Shown here: positions 8,561 to 17,761 of the stretch, piece after piece | How positions within the stretch are numbered: position 1 is the stretch's first letter | How the letters are laid out: every line of letters begins with the position of its first letter | From: Lagierella sp. | Lineage (GTDB): Bacteria; Bacillota; Clostridia; Tissierellales; Peptoniphilaceae | NCBI RefSeq assembly: GCF_029983815.1 | Contig: NZ_JASBYU010000005.1 | Location: forward strand, 23,262 to 87,261 | Length of the DNA stretch: 64,000 bases | Direction: 5' to 3' | Translations under genes and position numbers: made by a program | Notes under the pieces: generated by a model | Told to the model about the DNA's origin: nothing | Database searches by the model: none | Seen by the model: the letters and a program-made list of their open reading frames with translations, nothing else

Positions 8561-9535
8561 ATGAAGAGAATATTTAAGTATAAAGAAAAAACTATTGAAT
8601 CTGGAGGTTCTACAATTCTATGTGGAATTGTAAATGTGACCCCGGACTCTTTTTCTGATGGTGGAAAATGGTTTGACCCTCAAAAGGCAATTGCCCATGG
8701 GCTAGAGCTTGTTGAACAAGGGGCGACAATGCTTGATATAGGTGGAGAATCTACAAGACCGGGGGCTACGAAGGTGGAAGTAGAAGAGGAAATCAATAGG
8801 GTTATTCCGGTAATAAGAGGATTAAAGGAAAAAACCGACGTGCTTATCTCAATTGACACATGGAAGAGTGAAGTTGCAAAAGCTGCAATTGAAGCTGGAG
8901 TAGATATTGTAAATGATATTACAGGACTTTTGGGAGACCCGGACATGGGAAGGGTTTTGGGAGAGTCAAATGTGGGAATTGTGGCAATGTTTAACCCTGT
9001 AATCCTAAGACCAAATCATCCTTCTTCAAAGGCCTTTATGAGATTTGGTGGAGAGGGAGTCTTTACAAAGGATGAAGAGGACAAAGCCATGGATAAACTT
9101 TCAATTCTGGACTCTTGTAAATTGTACTTTGAAAAGACACTTGCTGTAGCTTCAAAGTATAATATAGAAAAAGAGAGGATTATGCTAGATCCAGGAATTG
9201 GTTTTGGACTTACAAAGAGGGAAAATTTGGAATTGATAAAAAATTTTAAATTTATTCACGAATGGAATATGTTTGCCTTTATAGGTGTATCTAGAAAGAG
9301 ATTTATAGTTAATATCCTACAAGAGTCAGGTTTTAATATGGATTCTGCCACTGAAGAAGGGTTTACAAACAGAGATGATGGTTCAGCGGCTCTAACTGCC
9401 ATAGCTGCAACAATGGGAGCGGAAGCTCTTAGAGTCCACGTTATTCCAAGACATAAAATTGCAGCAGATATCGCCGACTCAGTAAGGATGGCAGAAAGCA
9501 CAGAAGACATTAACTTCGAAGGATATAAAAACTAA
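8561..9535 (+). CDS. folP: Dihydropteroate synthase
   Basis: Condenses p-aminobenzoate with the pterin pyrophosphate in folate synthesis; the sulfonamide target. The TIM-barrel protein has 324 residues from ATG 8561, chosen over an in-frame upstream start at 8525 because AGGAG lies at 8551-8555. Signature segments are GIVNVTPDSFSDGG near the start, DIGGESTRPGA about residue 60, and GVSRKRFI toward the C-terminus. It stands alone: no folK, folB or folE nearby. Confidence 0.95.
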   Translation: MKRIFKYKEKTIESGGSTILCGIVNVTPDSFSDGGKWFDPQKAIAHGLELVEQGATMLDIGGESTRPGATKVEVEEEINRVIPVIRGLKEKTDVLISIDTWKSEVAKAAIEAGVDIVNDITGLLGDPDMGRVLGESNVGIVAMFNPVILRPNHPSSKAFMRFGGEGVFTKDEEDKAMDKLSILDSCKLYFEKTLAVASKYNIEKERIMLDPGIGFGLTKRENLELIKNFKFIHEWNMFAFIGVSRKRFIVNILQESGFNMDSATEEGFTNRDDGSAALTAIAATMGAEALRVHVIPRHKIAADIADSVRMAESTEDINFEGYKN

Positions 9536-9649
9536 GATAGGCGCTTATTTAGTTAATCAATCCAGTGGAAAAGGGATAATGTTGGTAAAAACTATCTGCC
9601 TCAAACCCTAAAATATGTTAAAATATAGTCGACAGAAAGGGTGGATGAG

Positions 9650-10534
9650 ATGCAGATTAAAAAGATTAACTTGGAAAATTTAGAAAAGAGAGCACATAGA
9701 AAAGAAATCATCAATATAATAATAGGAGTGGTATTAATATCCCTTGGCATACATTTGTTTTTAGCTCCTAATAACTTAACCCTGGGAGGAGGAGCAGGAC
9801 TTGCCATTGTACTAAGCAGTATCTTTCCTATTTCTACTGGACCGATGCTTGTGATTATAAATATCGTCCTCTTTATTATAGGATTTGTCTTTCTTGGTCC
9901 AGCCTTTGGAAAGAGGACCATCATAGCATCTTTGGGACTTTCCCTTTTGGTGTGGGCCCTGGATGTGTTTTTTCCAATAGAAAAACCCATAGTAGACAAC
10001 CTCTTTGTGCAGCTGGTTGCCTGTGTACTGATGTATGGGACTGGGGTTGCAATTGTCCTTAACAACTACGCTTCCACAGGTGGTTCTGATATATTTGCAA
10101 AGATACTTCAAAAATATATTGGTTTGGATTTGGGAAAGGGTTGTTTGATTGCAGACTTTGCAATTACAGTATTTGCTTGGTATCAGTTTGGAACGGAAAT
10201 TGCACTGTATTCCCTTGTGGGTGTGGTATTAAATGGGACCATTATAGACAATACTATCAATGGTTTAAACACTTCTAAACTGTGTTTTATAAACACATCA
10301 AAGCCTAAGGAAGTTTGCAAATTCTTAACGGAACACTTGACTAGGTCGGCAAATGTATATAAGGCAATTGGAGCCTATACTGGACTTGAAAAAGAAGTGG
10401 TCCAAACAGTAGTATCAAACAGAGACTATATCGTCTTAAAACGATATATCAAAGAACTAGATCCCCTTGCCTTTATTGTTGCAGCATCTGCCTCTGAAAC
10501 CCTTGGTTGGAGATGGAGAAGCATAATTAGATAA
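9650..10534 (+). CDS. YitT family membrane protein (DUF161/DUF2179)
   Basis: A 294-residue protein from ATG 9650 (GAAAGG at 9635-9640); an in-frame GTG at 9641 is possible. Five to six hydrophobic segments occupy residues 20-200, starting with GVVLISLGIHLFLAPNNL, followed by the soluble DUF2179 domain (about 210-290) with VVSNRDYIVLKRYI. YitT proteins are widespread in Firmicutes. Their transport substrate is not established, so no function is claimed. A strong terminator follows. Confidence 0.88.
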   Translation: MQIKKINLENLEKRAHRKEIINIIIGVVLISLGIHLFLAPNNLTLGGGAGLAIVLSSIFPISTGPMLVIINIVLFIIGFVFLGPAFGKRTIIASLGLSLLVWALDVFFPIEKPIVDNLFVQLVACVLMYGTGVAIVLNNYASTGGSDIFAKILQKYIGLDLGKGCLIADFAITVFAWYQFGTEIALYSLVGVVLNGTIIDNTINGLNTSKLCFINTSKPKEVCKFLTEHLTRSANVYKAIGAYTGLEKEVVQTVVSNRDYIVLKRYIKELDPLAFIVAASASETLGWRWRSIIR

Positions 10535-10573
10535 GCGGTTCAGCAAGTAGTTTAAGTAAATATAAACTTTAAG

Positions 10574-10612
10574 AAACTTAGCCGTTGTATAGGAGCATCG
10601 GCTAAGTTTTTT
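10574..10612 (+). terminator. Rho-independent terminator after the YitT gene
   Basis: An 11-bp perfect stem (AAACTTAGCCG / CGGCTAAGTTT) has a 14-nt loop and a run of six T at 10607-10612. Confidence 0.9.
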
Positions 10613-10749
10613 ACTTTAAAGTCTTGGAAATTTCACTATACTGGACCAGTATTATAATAGTGAAAAAGTTTTGCTTTAATAATGAAGTCTTTATCATTTT
10701 GTATAAATTTAGCAAAAAAATATACATAATTTTGTCATTTGGGGGACAA

Positions 10750-10779
10750 TTGAGGGTTTGTCAATGGCTATGGTATAAT
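10750..10779 (+). promoter_or_regulatory. Promoter of the lplA-lipA-queH operon
   Basis: TTGAGG (10750-10755), 18-bp spacer, and TATAAT (10774-10779) preceded by TGG, giving an extended -10. It lies 24 bp before the lplA start. The rest of the 10613-10749 gap shows no gene. Confidence 0.65.
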
Positions 10780-10802
10780 TAAATTGTTCGAGAGGTGAAA
10801 TG

Positions 10803-11813
10803 ATGATAGTAGTAGAAAACAACAACACAAACCCTGCTTACAATCATTCCTTGGAGGAGTATTTTTTCAACAACTATGCTGAAGACATCTTCATTATTTG
10901 GAGAAATAGACCTACTGTGCTCCTTGGTAGAAACCAAAATATATATAAGGAAGTAAACTTGGAATATTGTAATAAAAATGGTATTGATGTGGTTAGGCGT
11001 CCATCTGGTGGTGGAACGATTTACTGCGATTTAGATATAATTCAATATAGTTTTATAACAAAGGAGCGGGAAGGAGACTCCTTTAGATATTTTACAAAAC
11101 CGATTATAGACACTCTTTTAAAGCTTGGCATTGATGGAGAGTTTACTGGTAGAAATGATCTTGTAATCCATGGGAAGAAGTTTTCTGGAAATGCCCAGTA
11201 CCACAATAGGGGTAAGGTTTTGCACCATGGTTCAATCCTCTATGGTGGCAATTTAGAGTCTATGAAAAATGCATTAAGACCAAACCCTCTAAAGTTTGTG
11301 GGAAAGAATATATCCTCTGTAACTACCAGGGTTGGTTTTTTAAAGGACTTGATGGACTTGTCCGTAACCGAGTTTATGGATGAAATCTCAAAAACGGTAC
11401 TGGAAGATTTTGACATTGAAAAAGTTATAGTAATAGATGAAGAAATCGACAGAAAGATTAAAAGGATAATGGCAGAAAAATATGCCTGTGATGATTGGAA
11501 TTACGGAAAAAATCCGAAGACGGATATCTGCTACTGTGTTAAACATCCCTTTGGAATTGTGGAATATGGTATTAGAATTGTCTGTGGAAAGATTAGGGAA
11601 TTGAGTATTTCCGGGGATTTTTTTGGAAAGAAGGACATTTACGATTTGACTGTGAAACTTCAAGGACTTAAGTTTTCAGAGAAGGAGCTTAGGGAAGCTT
11701 TAAAAGATGAGGACGTATCCTCTTACATAACAGGTCTTTCTGTGGATATTTTAATTGAGGATCTGTTTTATAAAGAATGTATTGATGAAGAGTTGGTTTT
11801 AAATGAATGTTAA
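10803..11813 (+). CDS. lplA: Lipoate-protein ligase A
   Basis: Attaches free lipoate via lipoyl-AMP to lipoyl domains (glycine cleavage H protein, 2-oxoacid dehydrogenase E2). About 336 residues; the second of two adjacent ATGs (10800 and 10803) is better spaced from GAGGTG. Catalytic motifs are RRPSGGGTIYCD (near residue 73) and the lysine loop GKKFSGNAQY (near 122). Has the C-terminal accessory domain of the two-domain bacterial LplA. lipA begins 6 bp downstream, so scavenging and synthesis are encoded together. Confidence 0.94.
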   Translation: MIVVENNNTNPAYNHSLEEYFFNNYAEDIFIIWRNRPTVLLGRNQNIYKEVNLEYCNKNGIDVVRRPSGGGTIYCDLDIIQYSFITKEREGDSFRYFTKPIIDTLLKLGIDGEFTGRNDLVIHGKKFSGNAQYHNRGKVLHHGSILYGGNLESMKNALRPNPLKFVGKNISSVTTRVGFLKDLMDLSVTEFMDEISKTVLEDFDIEKVIVIDEEIDRKIKRIMAEKYACDDWNYGKNPKTDICYCVKHPFGIVEYGIRIVCGKIRELSISGDFFGKKDIYDLTVKLQGLKFSEKELREALKDEDVSSYITGLSVDILIEDLFYKECIDEELVLNEC

Positions 11814-11819
11814 GGATAG

Positions 11820-12680
11820 GTGATAGATTTGAAGATAAAGAAAAAACCAGAATGGATGAAAATAAAGATACAAGGTGGAAACAAGGCTGCAGAAGTAAGA
11901 AATTTGATTTCCGATTTAAACCTTAATACTGTCTGTTCAGAGGCTAATTGCCCAAACAGAATGGAATGTTTTGAAGCTAGAACTGCAACTTTTATGATCC
12001 TTGGGAGTAGATGCACAAGAAACTGCAACTTCTGTGATGTTATCCATGGAACCCCTGATATGGTGAACAAGGAAGAGCCTGCAAATATAGGTGAGGCAGT
12101 AAGGCGTCTAGGACTTAAACATGCCGTTGTAACTTCTGTAACTAGAGATGACTTGCCTGATGAGGGGGCAACTCAGTTTAGAGATGTCATTAGAGAAATA
12201 AGAAAGAAAAACCCTGATACTACTGTGGAAGTTCTAATTCCAGACCTTCATGGAAAAGAGGAGTTCATGGATATAATCTATGATGAAAAACCGGATGTTT
12301 TAAACCACAATATAGAAACTGTTCCCTCTCTCTATGAAAAGGTAAGACCAGGGGCAGACTTTAAACGCTCTTTAAAGGTTTTAGATTATGCAAAGAAGAA
12401 GGGTCTAGTTACTAAGACTGGAATCATGGTGGGTCTTGGTGAAACCGAAGAAGAGATGATTGAAACTTTTAAAGCCCTTAGGGAAATAGATGTAAACATG
12501 CTTACCATTGGGCAGTATCTAAGGCCATCCCTAGACCATTTGGAAGTGGAAGAGTATGTTACACCAGAACAATTTGACAAGTATAAGAAGGTGGCTTTAG
12601 AAATGGGATTTGCAGAAGTTGCTTCTGGTCCTTTTGTAAGGTCATCATACAAGGCAAGGGCAATTAAGCTTGATGAATAA
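11820..12680 (+). CDS. lipA: Lipoyl synthase (radical SAM)
   Basis: Inserts two sulfurs into octanoyl groups on lipoyl domains. 286 residues from GTG 11820; TTG 11829 has the better Shine-Dalgarno spacing (AGG at 11818-11820) and may be the true start. Both iron-sulfur clusters are present: the auxiliary CSEANCPNRMEC and the radical SAM CTRNCNFCDV. C-terminal VASGPFVRSSYKA contains the RSSY serine that ligates the auxiliary cluster. lipB is not in the window. Because LplA is present, octanoate or lipoate may be supplied by scavenging. Confidence 0.95.
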   Translation: MIDLKIKKKPEWMKIKIQGGNKAAEVRNLISDLNLNTVCSEANCPNRMECFEARTATFMILGSRCTRNCNFCDVIHGTPDMVNKEEPANIGEAVRRLGLKHAVVTSVTRDDLPDEGATQFRDVIREIRKKNPDTTVEVLIPDLHGKEEFMDIIYDEKPDVLNHNIETVPSLYEKVRPGADFKRSLKVLDYAKKKGLVTKTGIMVGLGETEEEMIETFKALREIDVNMLTIGQYLRPSLDHLEVEEYVTPEQFDKYKKVALEMGFAEVASGPFVRSSYKARAIKLDE

Positions 12681-13302
12681 GAAAAATTATCATCTAGAGT
12701 TAGAGAGGATAATAGAGGGGATTGACTTAGACAATCCCCCTTCTTTGCTTTTACACTCCTGTTGTGGTCCTTGTTCAACATCCGTATTAGAATATTTGAC
12801 AAGCTACTTTAAAGTAACTATACTCTACTACAATCCAAATATCTTTCCAAAAGAGGAGTACTTTAAGAGGCTTGAAGAACAAAAAAAGGTAATTGAAAAA
12901 GTTGAAGGAAAGTTTGAAATAGATTTTATTGAAGGAAGGTATGTTCCAGAGGAGTACTTTGACGCAGTAAAAGAAGTTAAGGATTTGCCAGAGGGGTCAA
13001 AGCGATGTTTTAACTGCTATGAATTGAGACTTAAAGAAGCTGCAAAATTTGCAGTTGAAAATAAAATGGACTATTTTGCAACGACTCTTTCTGTAAGTCC
13101 CTATAAAAACGCTCAAGTTATAAATGAACTAGGGGAAAGGATTGGGGAAGAGTACAAAGTAATGCATCTACCAAATGACTTTAAAAAGAAAGATGGATAT
13201 AAAAAAAGTATAGAGCTTTCTAAAAAGTGGAATATATATAGACAGGATTATTGTGGATGTGTCTTTTCTAAAAGGGAAGCAGCTGAAAGAGGGAATAGAT
13301 AG
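12673..13302 (+). CDS. queH: Epoxyqueuosine reductase QueH
   Basis: Carries out the last step of queuosine tRNA modification (epoxyqueuosine to queuosine), replacing QueG. 209 residues from ATG 12673, overlapping the end of lipA. The conserved cysteines are visible: the paired Cys in SCCGPC near residue 28, CFNC near 115, and YCGC near 195, which bind the iron-sulfur cluster and form the redox pair. Length matches DUF208/QueH. Confidence 0.9.
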   Translation: MNKKNYHLELERIIEGIDLDNPPSLLLHSCCGPCSTSVLEYLTSYFKVTILYYNPNIFPKEEYFKRLEEQKKVIEKVEGKFEIDFIEGRYVPEEYFDAVKEVKDLPEGSKRCFNCYELRLKEAAKFAVENKMDYFATTLSVSPYKNAQVINELGERIGEEYKVMHLPNDFKKKDGYKKSIELSKKWNIYRQDYCGCVFSKREAAERGNR

Positions 13303-13314
13303 CCCTCTTTTTTT
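13286..13314 (+). terminator. Terminator overlapping the queH stop codon
   Basis: Stem AAAGAGGG / CCCTCTTT (13286-13293, 13303-13310), 9-nt loop containing the stop codon, followed by a T-run. Ends the lplA-lipA-queH operon. Confidence 0.85.
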
Positions 13315-13332
13315 TATTATTCCAAGACTTTC

Positions 13333-13348
13333 AACTGGTATCTAAAAT
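13333..13348 (+). promoter_or_regulatory. Candidate GntR operator, site 1
   Basis: AACTGGTATCTAAAAT. The same core occurs inverted at 13463 and again at 21616 ahead of the PTS operon. TGGTAT is the half-site favoured by HutC/NagR-type GntR regulators, and such a gene lies at 17761. It sits about 75 bp upstream of the predicted -35. Confidence 0.55.
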
Positions 13349-13405
13349 CAATCGTTGAAATGGTCATGAAAGAATGGGATTTTTTCAAAATGGTTCTTAA
13401 AAACG

Positions 13406-13434
13406 TTGGAAAATAGCGATTTATGGTTTAATAT
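13406..13434 (+). promoter_or_regulatory. Promoter of the amino-sugar (aga) operon
   Basis: TTGGAA (13406-13411) and TAATAT (13429-13434) with a 17-bp spacer. A second possible -10, TACAAT, lies at 13447-13452. Candidate operators flank it on both sides. Confidence 0.55.
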
Positions 13435-13462
13435 GCCCATTTGGGGTACAATATAGACAGGC

Positions 13463-13474
13463 AGATACCAGTTT
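13463..13474 (-). promoter_or_regulatory. Candidate GntR operator, site 2 (inverted)
   Basis: AGATACCAGTTT, the reverse complement of the 13333 element, placed just downstream of the predicted transcription start, where a bound repressor could block the promoter. Confidence 0.55.
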
Positions 13475-13525
13475 ATTGAAACAATTTAAGAAAGATAAAC
13501 ACTGATATTATACGAGGAGGAAAAT

Positions 13526-14686
13526 ATGTACAAGACTGAAAAGAGCCGACTAGAAGAGTTGGGTGCTTCCATCACCGTAGGAGAGGTTTATCAACAACCT
13601 CAACTTTGGGAGGAAGTTTTAAAAATTTACGAGGACAACTTGGAAGAGATTGAAAAGTTTTTAGACTTGGTTAGTAAAGAGAAAAATAGAGTAAAGGTAA
13701 TTTTTACTGGAGCGGGAACTTCCGCCTATGTGGGGGACATTGTTGAAAGGCATCTAAAGAAGATTTCCAATAGAAACTTAGATTTTGAAGCGATTGCAAC
13801 TACGGATTTAGTTTCAAACCCCTACGACTTTTTTACAAAAGATGAAACTACCCTATTGGTTTCCTTTGCAAGATCTGGGAATAGTCCGGAAAGTTTAAAA
13901 GCCGTTGAACTGGCTAATCAAATAGTAGATGACATTTACCATTTGGCAATAACCTGTGCAGCCGATGGGAAATTGGCAAAGGGACTAAAAGAAGAGACAA
14001 ACGCGTTTACGCTGTTGATGCCAGAACCTTCCAACGACCAGGGTTTTGCCATGACTGGATCCTTTTCTTGTATGCTATTAATGTCTACACTTATATTTGA
14101 CAATAGTTTAAAACTTGAAGAGAAGGCAAAAAGGGTTCATGAGATTATAAGACTTGGCAGGGAAGTGATAGACAGAGAAGAGGAAATTCAAGAAATTGTA
14201 GACCTGGACTTTAATCGAGTGGTGTACCTGGGTTCAGGGCCAATTGGGGCTTTTACTAGGGAAGCTCAACTTAAGATTTTGGAACTAACTGCAGGACAAA
14301 TTGCAACCTGCTTTGATACTTCGATGGGCTTTAGACATGGTCCTAAGTCCTTTGTTGACGAGAAGACCTTGGTTTTTGACTTTATTTCAAACAATGATTA
14401 CACCAAGTTATATGACTTGGATATATTAAATGAAGTTAATGAAAATAATATTGCAAGAGGAGTTATTGGGGTTTCCTATGGAGAAGTAAAGGGGGATTTT
14501 AGAAAGTTTAACCTTAGCAAAGATGGGGAATTAGAAGATGTGTTTTTGGTTTTCCCCTATGCAATCTTCGCTCAGACTGTGGCCATTATGGCAAGTCTTA
14601 AAGTAAACAACAAGCCGGATACTCCTTCTGCATCAGGAACTGTTAACAGAGTTGTAAAGGGAGTTATAATACATCCCTATGAATAG
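13526..14686 (+). CDS. agaS: SIS-domain sugar-phosphate deaminase/isomerase AgaS
   Basis: 386 residues with tandem SIS domains, the family that converts galactosamine-6-phosphate to tagatose-6-phosphate plus ammonia. GAGTSAYVGD (near residue 63) and SFARSGNSPES are the phosphate-binding loops; GFRHGPKSFVDE (near 270) is the conserved active-site segment. A ribosome site GAGGAGG precedes ATG 13526. The neighbours (deacetylase, tagatose-6-P kinase, tagatose-bisphosphate aldolase) support the galactosamine branch rather than the glucosamine branch. Confidence 0.9.
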   Translation: MYKTEKSRLEELGASITVGEVYQQPQLWEEVLKIYEDNLEEIEKFLDLVSKEKNRVKVIFTGAGTSAYVGDIVERHLKKISNRNLDFEAIATTDLVSNPYDFFTKDETTLLVSFARSGNSPESLKAVELANQIVDDIYHLAITCAADGKLAKGLKEETNAFTLLMPEPSNDQGFAMTGSFSCMLLMSTLIFDNSLKLEEKAKRVHEIIRLGREVIDREEEIQEIVDLDFNRVVYLGSGPIGAFTREAQLKILELTAGQIATCFDTSMGFRHGPKSFVDEKTLVFDFISNNDYTKLYDLDILNEVNENNIARGVIGVSYGEVKGDFRKFNLSKDGELEDVFLVFPYAIFAQTVAIMASLKVNNKPDTPSASGTVNRVVKGVIIHPYE

Positions 14687-14695
14687 GAGCAGACT

Positions 14696-15838
14696 ATGAA
14701 AAAGTTAATTAAAGGTGGCCAGATTTTTTTAGAAGATAGAGTTTTAAAGGACGGTTTTATTGAGGTTGACGAGGGAAAGATAACCGATATATATGAAAAT
14801 ATCTCTGAAGAGAGAGACTTTTTAGACTATTCCAACTACATTGTAGCTCCAGGATATGTGGATACCCATGTCCATGGCTATGGTGGATATGACATTATGG
14901 ATTTGAGGACTGAAAGTCTTGCGAAAATTTCTGAAGGGATTGCAAAACACGGGGTTACAACCTTTTTGCCAACGACTTTGACTGCCAAGACGGAGGATTT
15001 GAACAAGGCTTGTGAAAATATATATGAAACCTATAAAGATGTAAAAGGAGCAAAGGTTGGAGGAATTTTTCTAGAGGGCCCCTTCTTTACCTTAAAGCAT
15101 AAGGGTGCACAAAATCCACTCTATCTTACACCTCCAGACATTAAAAAGCTAGAGAAGTGGCAACAGATAAGTCATGGATTGGTAAAAAAGATTGCAATTG
15201 CTCCAGAATACGAAAATGCTACTGAATTTATTAAGGAAGCAAAAAAGATGGGCATATATGTTGCCCTAGGCCATTCTGATGCAACCTATGACCAGGCCTA
15301 TAAAGCGGTTATGGCTGGGGCAAGTATCTTTGTTCATATATACAATGGAATGAGTGGAATACATCATAGAAATCCTGGAATGGTGGGAGCTGGACTTACA
15401 TTAAAGAATGTATTTGCTGAGATCATCTGTGATGGACATCATGTTCACCCTGCGGCGGCGGATATTGTCATGAAGGCTAGGGGAAAGGATGAAGTTGTCC
15501 TCATTACCGACTGTATGATGGCAGGAGGTATGCCTGATGGAAACTATAAGTTAGGTGAACTGGACGTAATCGTTAAAGACGGAGCGGCGAATTTGACCAC
15601 TGGATCTTTGGCAGGTTCTGTTTTAAAACTTGAAGATGCGGTTAAAAATGTTGTAAAGTGGGGCATTGCAACACCTCTTGAAGCGGTGTTAATGGCTTCC
15701 CTAGTTCCAGCGAAATCCGTAGGTTTAGAAGAGGAAGTAGGAAGTTTAAAAAAGGGAAAGAGTGCCGACATCAATATCTTAGATGAAGACTTAAATGTTA
15801 TAACCACTTTTATAGATGGAAAAGAGATGAAAAGATGA
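14696..15838 (+). CDS. nagA: N-acetylhexosamine-6-phosphate deacetylase
   Basis: 380-residue amidohydrolase that removes acetate from GlcNAc-6-P or GalNAc-6-P. Metal and catalytic motifs: DTHVHGYGGYD (near residue 55), FLEGPF, GHSDA, the HIYNGMSGIHHR loop and LITDCM with the catalytic Asp. Because of the agaS/lacC/lacD context the in vivo substrate is probably GalNAc-6-P (AgaA role), but sequence alone cannot separate the two. It overlaps the next gene by 4 bp. Confidence 0.92.
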   Translation: MKKLIKGGQIFLEDRVLKDGFIEVDEGKITDIYENISEERDFLDYSNYIVAPGYVDTHVHGYGGYDIMDLRTESLAKISEGIAKHGVTTFLPTTLTAKTEDLNKACENIYETYKDVKGAKVGGIFLEGPFFTLKHKGAQNPLYLTPPDIKKLEKWQQISHGLVKKIAIAPEYENATEFIKEAKKMGIYVALGHSDATYDQAYKAVMAGASIFVHIYNGMSGIHHRNPGMVGAGLTLKNVFAEIICDGHHVHPAAADIVMKARGKDEVVLITDCMMAGGMPDGNYKLGELDVIVKDGAANLTTGSLAGSVLKLEDAVKNVVKWGIATPLEAVLMASLVPAKSVGLEEEVGSLKKGKSADINILDEDLNVITTFIDGKEMKR

Positions 15839-16767
15839 TAGTGACTGTAACAGCAAATCCCTCCATAGACATTTCCTATAGGCTAAAGGCTCTTAAAATT
15901 GACGGGGTGAATAGGACTTCTGAAATTTCTAAAACTCCTGGAGGAAAAGGACTAAATGTGACTAGGGTATTAAAACAACTGGGAGCAGAGGTTTTACCGA
16001 CGGGATTTATTGGAGGAAAAAATGGTGAATATATCGTAGAAGAGCTTAAAGATATTGGTATAGAATCAAGTTTTTATAAAACCCATAAAAACACTAGAAA
16101 CTGTATAGCAATTCTTCATGAGAAAAATCAAACTGAGATTTTAGAGTCAGGAGAAAAACATTCTACAGAAGATGAAGAAAAGTTTTTACTGCATTTTGAA
16201 AGGACTTTAAAAGAAAACTCCATTGTAACAATTTCTGGGTCAACCCCTCCTGGCATCAGTGAGGATTTTTATGAAAAACTATTACAGATAGGAGAAGACA
16301 AAAACTGTAGGGTCATCCTTGACTCTTCGAGAAAGAACTTATCCAGGACTGTTCTACATGGAAGGGTTAAACCTTTTTGCATTAAACCCAACGAAGAGGA
16401 GATTAATCATATTGAAGGCCTTAACTTAAAAGAAATAGAAGAATTTACTAAATATTTAAAATCACCAATCTTTGAAAAAATTGCCCTTGTAGTAGTTACA
16501 AGAGGAAAAAAAGGGGCGATAGTGAAATACGACAATGAGGTATATAAAGTGTCCATCCCCGAAATTAAACCAGTAAACCCTGTAGGTTCTGGAGATTCTA
16601 CGGTGGCAGGACTTGCCTATGGGTTGGACAATGGGTTTAACATAGAAAAAACTCTAAAACTTGCTATGGCCTGTGGTATTTTAAACACCCTGGAGGAAAA
16701 GACTGGATATATTAATGAAAATAGGGTAGATGAATTTATGGATAAAGTGAAAATTGAAAGACTATAA
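15835..16767 (+). CDS. lacC: PfkB-family tagatose-6-phosphate kinase / 1-phosphofructokinase
   Basis: 310-residue ribokinase-fold enzyme. The PfkB signatures GGKGLNVTRVLKQLG (near residue 38) and NPVGSGDSTVAGLAYG with the catalytic Asp (near 255) are both seen. LacC and FruK look alike at this level; the aldolase that follows, LacD, uses tagatose-1,6-bisphosphate, so tagatose-6-phosphate is the likely substrate. Starts at ATG 15835 inside the end of the deacetylase gene. Confidence 0.88.
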   Translation: MIVTVTANPSIDISYRLKALKIDGVNRTSEISKTPGGKGLNVTRVLKQLGAEVLPTGFIGGKNGEYIVEELKDIGIESSFYKTHKNTRNCIAILHEKNQTEILESGEKHSTEDEEKFLLHFERTLKENSIVTISGSTPPGISEDFYEKLLQIGEDKNCRVILDSSRKNLSRTVLHGRVKPFCIKPNEEEINHIEGLNLKEIEEFTKYLKSPIFEKIALVVVTRGKKGAIVKYDNEVYKVSIPEIKPVNPVGSGDSTVAGLAYGLDNGFNIEKTLKLAMACGILNTLEEKTGYINENRVDEFMDKVKIERL

Positions 16768-16780
16768 CAAGGAGGAATTT

Positions 16781-17761
16781 ATGAAGACTATAACACCAGG
16801 TAAGAGAAAGAAGCTTGAAAAACTCTCTTCAAAGGACAATATAATAGCTGCTTTGGCAATAGACCAAAGGGGAGCTATTAGAAAGATGATCGATAAGATA
16901 GACCCGAAATTTAATAATCATGAAAATATTGAAAAATTCAAAACACTGGTTTCAAAAAAATTGACCCCCTATGCTTCGTCTATCTTGCTAGATCCTATAT
17001 ATGGGTTAAAGGCCTCAAAGGCAAGGGACGAAAATGCAGGTCTATTGTTGGCCTATGAAGTTACTGGATATGACAATGAAACTCCAGGAAGACTTCCAAG
17101 GCTTTTAGAGAAATGGTCAGTAAAGAGAATCCTTGAAGAAGGGGCAGATGCAGTAAAGATACTACTTTACTTTGATATTGATGAACCAGATGATATAAAC
17201 GAACAAAAAAAGGCCTTTGTAGAGAGGGTTGGTTCTGAATGTATGGGAGAGGACATCCCGTTTTTCCTTGAAATAGTAAGTTATGATAGTAAAATTTCAG
17301 ACTCAAAATCCAAGGAATATGCAAAGATTAAGCCAAAAAAAGTAATTGATGCAATGAAACTCTTTTCGGAAGAAAGGTATAATGTGGATGTGCTAAAGGT
17401 AGAAGTTCCTGTAAATATGTCCTATGTGGAAGGGTATGGAGATGATGTCCTGTACTCTAAACAAGAAGCTCTAGACCTATTTAAGGAACAATCTGACAGT
17501 ACAAGCCTTCCTTTCATATTTTTATCTGCTGGAGTTTCAGCTGAGCTTTTTCAAGAGACCATTAAATTTGCCAAAGAGGCAGGATCTACTTTCAATGGCG
17601 TCCTTTGTGGAAGGGCAACATGGGCTGGTGGAGTAGAGGAGTTTTTCAAATCTGAAGAAGATGGAAAAAAATGGCTTGAAACCCAGGGAAGACAAAACAT
17701 TGAAGAGTTAAATGAAATACTAAAAGTAAGCGCATCCCCTTGGACTGAAAAGTTAAAATAA
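16781..17761 (+). CDS. lacD: Tagatose-1,6-bisphosphate aldolase (class I, LacD)
   Basis: 326 residues, the usual LacD length, from ATG 16781 with AAGGAGG at 16769-16775. LALAIDQRGAIRKM-like start (AALAIDQRGAIRKM) and DVLKVEVPVNM, which carries the Schiff-base lysine, are present. Splits tagatose-1,6-bisphosphate into dihydroxyacetone phosphate and glyceraldehyde-3-phosphate, completing the pathway from the sugar imported by the PTS at 18539-21445. Its stop overlaps the regulator start by one base. Confidence 0.93.
   Translation: MKTITPGKRKKLEKLSSKDNIIAALAIDQRGAIRKMIDKIDPKFNNHENIEKFKTLVSKKLTPYASSILLDPIYGLKASKARDENAGLLLAYEVTGYDNETPGRLPRLLEKWSVKRILEEGADAVKILLYFDIDEPDDINEQKKAFVERVGSECMGEDIPFFLEIVSYDSKISDSKSKEYAKIKPKKVIDAMKLFSEERYNVDVLKVEVPVNMSYVEGYGDDVLYSKQEALDLFKEQSDSTSLPFIFLSAGVSAELFQETIKFAKEAGSTFNGVLCGRATWAGGVEEFFKSEEDGKKWLETQGRQNIEELNEILKVSASPWTEKLK

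Noticed and set aside
9601..10065. 154-codon - strand frame opposite the YitT gene
   Set aside because: It is antisense to a clear membrane-protein gene; no family resemblance.
12386..12802. 138-codon - strand frame opposite lipA/queH
   Set aside because: Spans the boundary of two confirmed genes on the other strand; no motif.
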